Origin: Mytilisepta virgata
Taxonomy: Eukaryota; Mollusca; Bivalvia; Mytilida; Mytilidae
Assembly: GCA_028015205.1 (NCBI GenBank)
Contig: CM051516.1
Span: 37,462,230-37,526,229 of the forward strand
Length of the DNA: 64,000 bases
Direction of reading: 5' to 3'
Shown here: positions 56,931-64,000 of the stretch, one piece after another
Position numbering within the stretch: position 1 is the stretch's first letter
How the letters are laid out: every line of letters begins with the position of its first letter
The notes under the pieces: generated by a model
What the model was told of the DNA's origin: nothing
What the model saw: the letters and a program-made list of their open reading frames with translations, nothing else
The model's database searches: none
Made by a program: the position numbers and the translations under genes

Positions 56931-57233
56931 AACTTTTCAACTACATTGTACTATAAAAATTACTTGACCTTAGCCGTGGAAAAATTTTTCGGAATGAATC
57001 ATCTGATGCGAATCATTAATTCTGATTGGTCGGTCACTACGACATTGATTTTCTATCTAAGATGCTTCTGAATAGCGTAATGTGTGTACACACACGTGAT
57101 TAAGATGACCGAAAAATAACCTAGTTTTGATTACATAATAAACAAGGGGTCAATCTCAATTAATAAATTAAAGTGAAAAGAAGTCACTCGGACAACATAA
57201 AGGGTTTTTATTTGTACCAAACAAAACTGATTT
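56931..57233 (-). repeat. Split direct repeat A1 (5' terminus of the element)
   Basis: 303 bp, the partner of A2. It ends ACTGATTT at 57,233, after which unrelated sequence (GTTGAAGAAAAAAC) begins. It should hold the promoter, since transcription must start here. The palindrome TGTGTGTACACACA is at 57,081-57,094. Confidence 0.92.
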
Positions 57234-57779
57234 GTTGAAGAAAAAACACATTAAGACTAACACCACTGTGTATCCCCTTACAGCAGATATATATAATTGC
57301 TCTTTTCTGGTACCTATTGCAATAGTATATATGTAGGTGTACCGTAAATGGCAACGTGCTGAAATTAACGGTACACTAGCGGCAATTGACGATACACTTC
57401 TATTGTTAAGATAATGCATTGGTTACCATTAAATAGCAATATCTGGTGTACGGGAATACACAATGAACACGCATCCATAAAAATCAGCTGCACCAGCAAA
57501 GAATGAGTCTTCTCCTCCTTAAAGACACCCGCCGAGATTGTCGCATAAAATTGAAACTGTGCTATCAATGATATAGGTTTTTGTTCGCAATCTCCCTCTT
57601 AACAATTTTTTTTAATCTGTAGCATCAGTATTGTTAACAGACTTCAGCTTTTCCCCACTTTTTTACCTATCAAATATCGACTCCCTTACCTATCCTGCGA
57701 GAATCCTTCTAGTATGACTGAAAACTAAGAAATTGATGAGAAACATAGACCCAATATAAAAACGGAGTTTACAGTATTT
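57234..57779. other. Flank, no gene seen
   Basis: AT-rich sequence between the retrotransposon and the next repeat. Nothing recognised. Confidence 0.5.
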
Positions 57780-58130
57780 AGTCCGGATGCGTAGCAGTTC
57801 CTGCCTCTTATTCGACACCCAACAGATGGTGTTAAACCTGTTTCCACTGTCGTACCAGTTCATGTTCCTCCACCGATTTGTGACTACCACCGAATTGACT
57901 TTGTTGAACTTCACGACTGGTGCCGTATATGGAGCAGGAACTGCTTACCCTTCCGGAGCACCTGAGTTCACTTCTAGTTTTTATAGGAGTTCTCGATGTT
58001 CATTGTTTTTAAGTTTTCAGTGTTTATTTGTTGTGCTTGTGGTTGTTCATTTGTCTCCCCGGGTTTGTCTGTCCAATGGATTGCGTTTTTTTTTATTTGC
58101 TCCTTAGGTATATTTGTCCTCTTTATATCA
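57780..58130 (+). mobile_element. 3' end of RT-bearing retroelement (family 1)
   Basis: Opposite orientation to the copies at 28,800, 30,205 and 63,640. The phrase GACTTTGTTGAACTTCACGA and the end TTTATTTGCTCCTTAGGTAT are shared. Translation of part of it (LNFTTGAVYGAGTAYPSG) is similar between copies, but this lies after the ORF stop seen in the longer copies, so it is probably untranslated sequence. Confidence 0.7.
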
Positions 58131-60572
58131 GCATTCTCTCAGACGAGTTCGAAAAGCAGCACCGACGGATTTATTTTCTAAGAGTTCTACTTCTTTGAAC
58201 ATTAAAAATATGGAAAATTGACTTAGTAAGCGCTCTCATGTCTACCATGTCTAAATTTGTCAAATGATTTTAATTAAATTAATATAAAATGTTTATATAT
58301 TTTTTATGCATTCTCTCGGACAAATTCAAAAATCAGCACCGACGGATTTATTTTCTTATAGTTATTCCCCTTGACACATTACAAAAAGGAAAACAGACTG
58401 TAATCACTTGTATATCCACATGTCTCTCCAGATTTTAATCAAAGTACTGAGCAACCATATATTAATGTAATAAATTATGAAATATCAATTGATAGATATA
58501 GGAATAACTTGATTTCACACGTAACAATTCCATCTTTGGTAAATACTAGTATCCTTGAAGTCTCTTATACATTTAATTTTTGTGGAAAAATTTCTGGCAA
58601 CCATATATTAAATTAGGTGTGAAACAGCATTTGTTTGGAACAACTGAATTTCAAACATTGCAATTCCGTATCTGGTATATATCCTGGAAGACTTTCATAC
58701 CTTGATTTTTTGGGGAAAAATTTTTGGCGACCATACATTAAAGTAGTCAGGTGTGGTACATATCCTGGAAAACTCTAAGACTTTTAAAGACCAAACCAAC
58801 TAATCATTTCTGTAATTGATTTTTTCTTGAAACTTAACATATTCGTTCTTGGTGGTTTTTTGAACGATATTAGCGAATAAAAAAGATAGGTCACCGAATT
58901 CGTTTCGTTGCTATAGTACCGCAAAAAATTCTTAAATTCAGCCAGATGCTAAATTTACGGCATATTTTTCGAATGATGCCATTTCCGTCGTGAAAGTCGA
59001 ATTTTTATACGGACTTTTGTGTTGGCTTCCAGAATATATATATTTTTTTATTCTAACAAAGAAAACGGTTTCCCATAACGCAATGACCACGTATTCTGCT
59101 CTAAAGGCCTTTCCCGCGCAAATTTGGGCCAATTTTTACTGCATATTCTATTGAATTTTGAAAAATCTGTAATTGATTTTTTTCTTAAATTTTTATACTG
59201 TGTTTAGTTATTCATTGTTGTCAGAATAAGACAAAAAAAATGATAGGTCACCGACTTCATAAGAAAAATAAAACGGATTTAACGTCGAAAAAATGACATA
59301 TTCAGCTACGCCAAGCTTAGTTTTGTTTTCTCAATAAACATGACGTCACAATAAGAAAAAAGAACTTTCCCTTCAAGTCACCGTGTCGCCGGCGATGTAC
59401 ATAGTGTAAGCCTCGTTCAAACCAATTTTGTTATTGGTTGGAATGATATGGTAAAATATTTTTGATCTTGTTGCTGCGCTTATCATTTGTAGATGCTTCA
59501 ACACTAACCTAAGAGTTCGAGTTCGTGCCTCAGTTTAATAATGAGTTCCAGTTAAAAGTCGAGTTCGGGTTATATTTCGAATTTTGATTCGAATTTTCCA
59601 GTTCTAAAGCCAAACTTTAATTTGCAATCATTCAAGTGTTAACTAGAAAGTCACAGCAATCAAACAAAACAAAATTCCTTTCACAAGTTTTAATGAAACA
59701 CCCTTTCAAGCGCGACGCCATGTTAGCTTTTCAAAAATAACGCGAATGTGAAACACCGTTTATAAAAATATAGAAACCTTCAAAAGAAAGTATGCAGATT
59801 ACTTAAAGCTCCGTGAAGCCTTCTAAATTTGTTAAATCATAGTCACAGTATTGAAGGCGAGATGTTCTATTCTTTCAATGTTTATATCAAATGTAACAAT
59901 TTTATTGATTATATATATGTATATATGTATATAGATGGTCCTCATGGTGTGGATCTTTGTTTGTAGAATTTGGATCAATGTTAGATTAATTTATTGTGTG
60001 TGTTTTATTAATTTATATTTTAATTGAGGGCCTCAGGGAAGATTAGTATTTTAATACTAACTGTGTTACCCTCTTTAAATAAAGACATTACTTACTTACT
60101 TACGTTTCGCGGATTTTTCGACGTTTCGCGGATTTTTTATCAACGTCATAGACGTCTTATGGAACAATACTTATGCGCTGAGATGTGCGTATAAACAATA
60201 GTTGGTTTGGTCTTTAATGTTTAGAAACCCCCTGTAAATAGTTGGGCAACTTACCTATAGTAAAAAGAACTTATTCCTATCCAAAATTACTATGCAGTCA
60301 TTCTATAAAGAAATTAAATCAATAAACCTAATGAAAATGAAAAAACCTTAGTTCACAAGCTTTAAACTGACAATTTTATAAATTTGACCTGAGTGAGCCC
60401 CCGGTTTAAAAATTGATATTCTAAATCCTTATTGCGCAACTAAATATGGTAATGACGTCGCGCTTGATATTGGTATCACGTCGCGATGTTGGCGCATTCG
60501 GTAGCAAAAGCGATTGACCAAAATCTATTTGTACACTTAATCAAAAAATGTGTGAGTCTTCCAAGGAAGACA
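58131..60572. other. Intergenic, mostly featureless
   Basis: Around 58,130-58,380 a phrase (CAGCACCGACGGATTTATTT) occurs twice about 180 bp apart. At about 59,960-60,110 a segment ending TTAAATAAAGACATTACTTACTTACTTAC looks like the 3' tail of a LINE or SINE with a simple-repeat end. At 60,235-60,470 there is a fragment of the family-3 foldback element. No gene seen. Confidence 0.5.
60235..60470 (+). repeat. Family 3 foldback element fragment
   Basis: Matches the left arm of the element at 24,957-26,394 (TAGTTGGGCAACTTACCTAT, TGACCTGAGTGAGCCCCCGG). Confidence 0.7.
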
Positions 60573-60960
60573 TGTGTCGCCTGCGGATGTCAATTTTTAC
60601 AAAAGATATTAAAATTTTCTAAAAATGAAATATATATGCACACCTTTGCATTAAGGTTAATGCACAGAGAAAGTTTCATCGAATTGCTTTGAGCGGTTAT
60701 GGAGTAGTTGAGGATAGAAGTTTTGACCCTCCCCTTTTTTTCAAAAGTATCAATTTTTACACACAAAAAATTAAAATTTTCTAAAAATGAAATATACATG
60801 CACACCTGTGCATTAAGGTTAATGCGCAGAGAAAGTTTCATCAAATTCCTTTGAGCGGTTTACGAGTAGTTGAGGATAGAAGACGCAAGACGACGCAAGA
60901 CGACGCAAGACGACAAATAGTGATCCCTATGTGTCGACCATGCGTTCCGCAGGCGACACA
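60573..60960. mobile_element. Short TIR element
   Basis: Perfect 15-bp ends TGTGTCGCCTGCGGA and its mirror. Inside is a direct repeat of about 130 bp, seen twice (TTAAAATTTTCTAAAAATGA ... AGTTGAGGATAGAAG), and a GACGCAAGAC microrepeat. No clear target duplication and no ORF. Confidence 0.6.
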
Positions 60961-62639
60961 ATAAACTATACATTGAATAAATCTTAAACTTTCCATCTTT
61001 TCTCATAAACACATATTTCATTTGAAAATAAATGATTTTTCTACGCATAAGCTTGAGAACGCTCAGAAAAAATACGTTTTTTCAGCTTTAGAGGCGTAAC
61101 AAAAAACTCACATATTCCTTTATATTTAACTCCAGGAAAAAAGTGGTTAATCGAAAAATTACCATTATTGGTGAATTACATCAGTTGGTAATAGAAAATT
61201 ATTTCATATAAACTACAAAGTCATTAGCATATTTTACGGAAAATAACCAACGAAGGAATCAAGAGAACCATGTAGAGAATAGAAAACGTCGGTAAAATAG
61301 ACCAAGTTGATAATGATGATCTTCGGGAAAAACTAGAAAATAACAATTTTATTTCTTATGATTTTTACATAAAGTTTTAAATTAAACATATGTCTTGCGA
61401 TATCGTGTATCAAAATATTGGACTGAAATTTTATTGTAGTATCATGTAACTCTTACAGTGCATGAAGGTGTCACAAAACGTAAGGAAATAGTTTTAAACG
61501 CAGTAACGGATTCTAATTCAAGTGTTTTTATTTTCTTTGATAATAATTTAGTTAAAATTAATATCGCCTAAGTATGCATTCACAAACATACGCCGAAAAC
61601 AATTAATCATTTGGTCTTGAATTTTACACAAACCACTCTTTTTTTTTTTGACAAAAACGGTTCACGTCACATTTCGAAAATGTATCCACCTTTCCGGATT
61701 TCAAAGTAATAAACACGATTTCCGATAAAATCAATGTTCAACTTGGCAACATATACTAAAATTCTCAATTATATTTGAAATGTGCCTTCATTTCTCCTTT
61801 TAATAGAAATTGAATTTTTTGTCTCTTCTGCAATTTTATGAATAAACATCTATTTCTGCGATTTCGCAACTAAATGTCACACAGAGCCGAAAGTGAACAA
61901 ATTAACGCACATCACATTCAAATTTTAACAGAACATGAACAGAAACTTTGTTCTTTACATCAGATTTGAAAAATATATTTGAAATGTGCATTTTCTTGGC
62001 TTTTTTATCCATATCTACCGGTATTAATGCATTTAGAATTATGAGAATTATACGAAATTTGCGATTTCTCAGTAAAATGTCACACTGTCAGAAAATGATT
62101 TCGGAGCTCAAATTTGACGTTAGAAAAGAAAGCGGGGCTTATCAGGATTGTATTTCTTATAATAAGTGAATGTCGTTGTTACACATATACCATGTATAAA
62201 TTTCGATATTTTAGACATGAAATCATAGGTAGAAAGATAAATTTAACAACCACAAAAAAATTTAAAAGAATTCTAAAAATGGTAAATAGATAAGGAAACA
62301 AAAATCCAACATGAAAATAAATTAAATAAAAGAAGTTAATTTCTCAATAACAAAATTTTGAAAAATTCTAAATAGTCACCCTTCAAAGTGATAACAAAAA
62401 TAAATATTTATGAAACAAAATAAATAGAATAGTAAAACATCTCACATAAATCTAGTGTATTTTTACCTCAGAACATTACAAATTATGACGTTACGTTTAG
62501 TGATACCAACATCTTGCGCGACGTCGTCATTCGGCACTCCTCGGCAGATGAAGAGTAGCGGAACCTGCCGAGGATTGCCGATTGCGACGTCGTAGGACAA
62601 TACTATATATAAGCAAAATGAATAAATTGCCGAAAATGA
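60961..62639. other. Intergenic, no gene seen
   Basis: AT-rich. Short open frames only, without domain or splice support. Confidence 0.5.
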
Positions 62640-63090
62640 AAGAGAAGTTAAGGTCACAAGCTTAAACTCAAAATTTCAAATTTCGACCACTGTGGGCCCC
62701 AATTTTAGAAAATCAAAATTCTAAAACTTTATTGCGCATTTGCATATAGTGTATGACAATACCGTATAGAAATAAAATGCATAAATTGTAAAATTAAAGA
62801 GGAAATTAGGTCACAAGCTTAAAATGACAGTTTTTCGAAATTCGACCCCTGTGGGCCCCAATTTTAGAAAATCAAAATTCTAAAACATTATTGCGCAATA
62901 CATATGGTGCACGACAATACTATATAGAAATAAAATTTATAAATTGAAAAATGAAAGACGAGTTCAGGTCACAAGCTTTAATTCTAAATTTTCGAAGTTC
63001 AACCCCTGCGGGTCCGTTGTTTTAGACGGACAGACTGACGGACGGACGGAGACAATCGCTATATCCCGAACTTTCTTCGAAAGGGCAGCG
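62640..63090. repeat. Family 3 foldback element fragment
   Basis: Three tandem modules with GGTCACAAGCTT and GGGCCCCAATTTTAGAAAAT, followed by GACGGACGGACGGAGACAAT, match the inner part of 24,957-26,394. Confidence 0.75.
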
Positions 63091-63095
63091 ATATT

Positions 63096-63182
63096 TATTG
63101 TGTTATCCATGTAATACACCAATATGTTTCCCACCTTCTAACCTTGGGGCATATTTTTGCATATTACATGGATAACACAATA
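63096..63182. repeat. Perfect 21-bp hairpin
   Basis: Arms 63,096-63,116 and 63,162-63,182 are exact inverted copies (TATTGTGTTATCCATGTAAT... ), with a 45-bp loop. Probably a small foldback unit. Confidence 0.85.
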
Positions 63183-63310
63183 TTATTTTTTCAATGTTTT
63201 TCAGGTGAGATTGACGATAAAATGTGAGGTTCAGAATGACAGAGGAAATGATTTTTTTTTCATAAATAGTGGATTAATTTTTTTAGATAGTTATTCGTTC
63301 TCTCCCAAAA

Positions 63311-63620
63311 ACAACTAGAAAGCTGGGCTGTCGGAATCGACAGTTATCCCCGCACCCCTGTAATTAGTTGGGACGCCTACCCAATTGCATAAATCTAAAA
63401 CCTTATGACCATGTAAAGATGTTATGCAATCATCCTATGAAGAAATTGCAAATGAAAAAATATTTATGTCACAAACTTAATTTGACAATTTTTCAAATCT
63501 GACCCTTGTATGCCCCAAGTTTTGATAATTAAAATTCTAAAACCTTACTGCACATCTATATTTATTGTGCATGACACTACTGTATAGATATGAAATGAAT
63601 GATAAAAGAATTTACGTCAC
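63311..63620 (+). repeat. Family 3 foldback element, left end
   Basis: Starts AACTAGAAAGCTGGGCTGTC with the same CTGTCGGAATCGACAG palindrome as the element at 24,957. It is interrupted by the retroelement end that follows. Confidence 0.7.
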
Positions 63621-63639
63621 AAGCACCTGTTAAACTAAA

Positions 63640-64000
63640 TAGTATGGAAAAAAGGACAAATATACCTAAGGAGCAATAAAAAAAAACGTAATCCATTGGA
63701 CAGACAAACCCGGGAAGACAAATGAACAACCACAAGCACAACAAATAAAAACAGAAAACTAAAAAAACAATGAACACGAACTCCTATAAAAACCAGGAGT
63801 GAACCCAGGTGCTCCGGATGGTAAGCAGTTCCTGCTTCGTATACGGCACCCGTCGTGAAGTTCAACAAAGTCAATCCGGGGAAATCACAAATCGGTGGAG
63901 GCACATGAAAGGTTACAACAGTGGGAACAGGTCCAACATCATCTTAGATATTGGAACACCGTAATGGTCAATCAATTCGTGATGACGACCGTAAAATGTC
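63640..64000 (-). mobile_element. RT-bearing retroelement end (family 1), running off the window
   Basis: Matches 30,205-30,500 and 28,800-29,095. At the right edge the - strand begins to read the C-terminal tail of the RT-related ORF (KFYGRHHELIDHYGVPISKM). More of the coding region should lie beyond 64,000. Confidence 0.72.

Larger units (their letters stand above)
49322..57233 (-). mobile_element. Nearly complete Ngaro/PAT-type tyrosine-recombinase retrotransposon
   Basis: 7.9 kb. Read on the - strand: A1 repeat (57,233-56,931), SGNH hydrolase ORF, probable intron, Gag, RT-RNase H, tyrosine recombinase, a 3' untranslated region with short repeats, then B1 (50,463-50,112), A2 (50,113-49,811), a 137-bp spacer and B2 (49,673-49,322). 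This A1-ORFs-B1-A2-B2 order is the split-direct-repeat structure known for Ngaro and PAT elements, which integrate a circular DNA with a tyrosine recombinase instead of an integrase. No target duplication is seen, as expected. The only clear coding defect is a one-base loss in RT. Confidence 0.92.

Noticed and set aside
57787..58107. 106-codon frame with LNFTTGAVYGAGTAYPSG
   Set aside because: It lies in the 3' part of a dispersed retroelement, after the stop of its ORF; similarity between copies reflects DNA identity.

Overview
The window looks like AT-rich, repeat-dense nuclear DNA from an invertebrate animal. A lophotrochozoan, probably a bivalve mollusc, is my best inference, based on the repeat families and on a gene built from Ly6/uPAR, ShKT and ML modules. 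Nothing in the sequence names the species. There is no bacterial operon, rRNA or CRISPR array.

The main gene lies on the + strand from 8,450 to 46,376. It is split into 14 exons that I assembled by hand from splice signals. Every junction keeps the reading frame, giving 1,599 coding bases and 532 residues. The predicted protein is secreted. Its order is a signal peptide, two Ly6/uPAR three-finger domains, two ShKT six-cysteine domains, a Thr-rich mucin-like linker, and a complete NPC2/MD-2-type ML lipid-binding domain. I know of no described family with this combination. All junctions between modules are phase 1, the signature of exon shuffling. The introns hold most of the window's repeats: foldback and terminal-inverted-repeat elements, a LINE remnant, pieces of another reverse-transcriptase element, a SINE-like unit and a modular repeat family with six copies.

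The right side (49,322-57,233, - strand) is an almost complete tyrosine-recombinase retrotransposon of the Ngaro/PAT type. Its order is an SGNH hydrolase ORF, a probable intron, Gag with two zinc-finger motifs, RT-RNase H and a tyrosine recombinase. The ends are split direct repeats in the order A1-internal-B1-A2-B2. One base is missing from a C run in RT, which breaks the frame. The left edge (1-4,132) carries a rearranged, damaged relative. Its first 1,089 bases are the 3' end of an element in + orientation. They are fused to the A1-gag-RT part of an element in - orientation that has two nonsense codons and a deletion removing the SGNH ORF and the Gag start.

Other notable structures are an 858-bp element with terminal inverted repeats and a probable 6-bp target duplication, filled with a 21-bp palindromic satellite (5,322-6,179), and a GC-rich element in intron 6 packed with ETS-, CRE-, E-box- and NRF1-like sites (22,926-23,664). 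Several perfect or near-perfect hairpins and a 3' untranslated region with a repeated short motif inside the retrotransposon complete the picture. Stretches without a gene are listed with what they hold.
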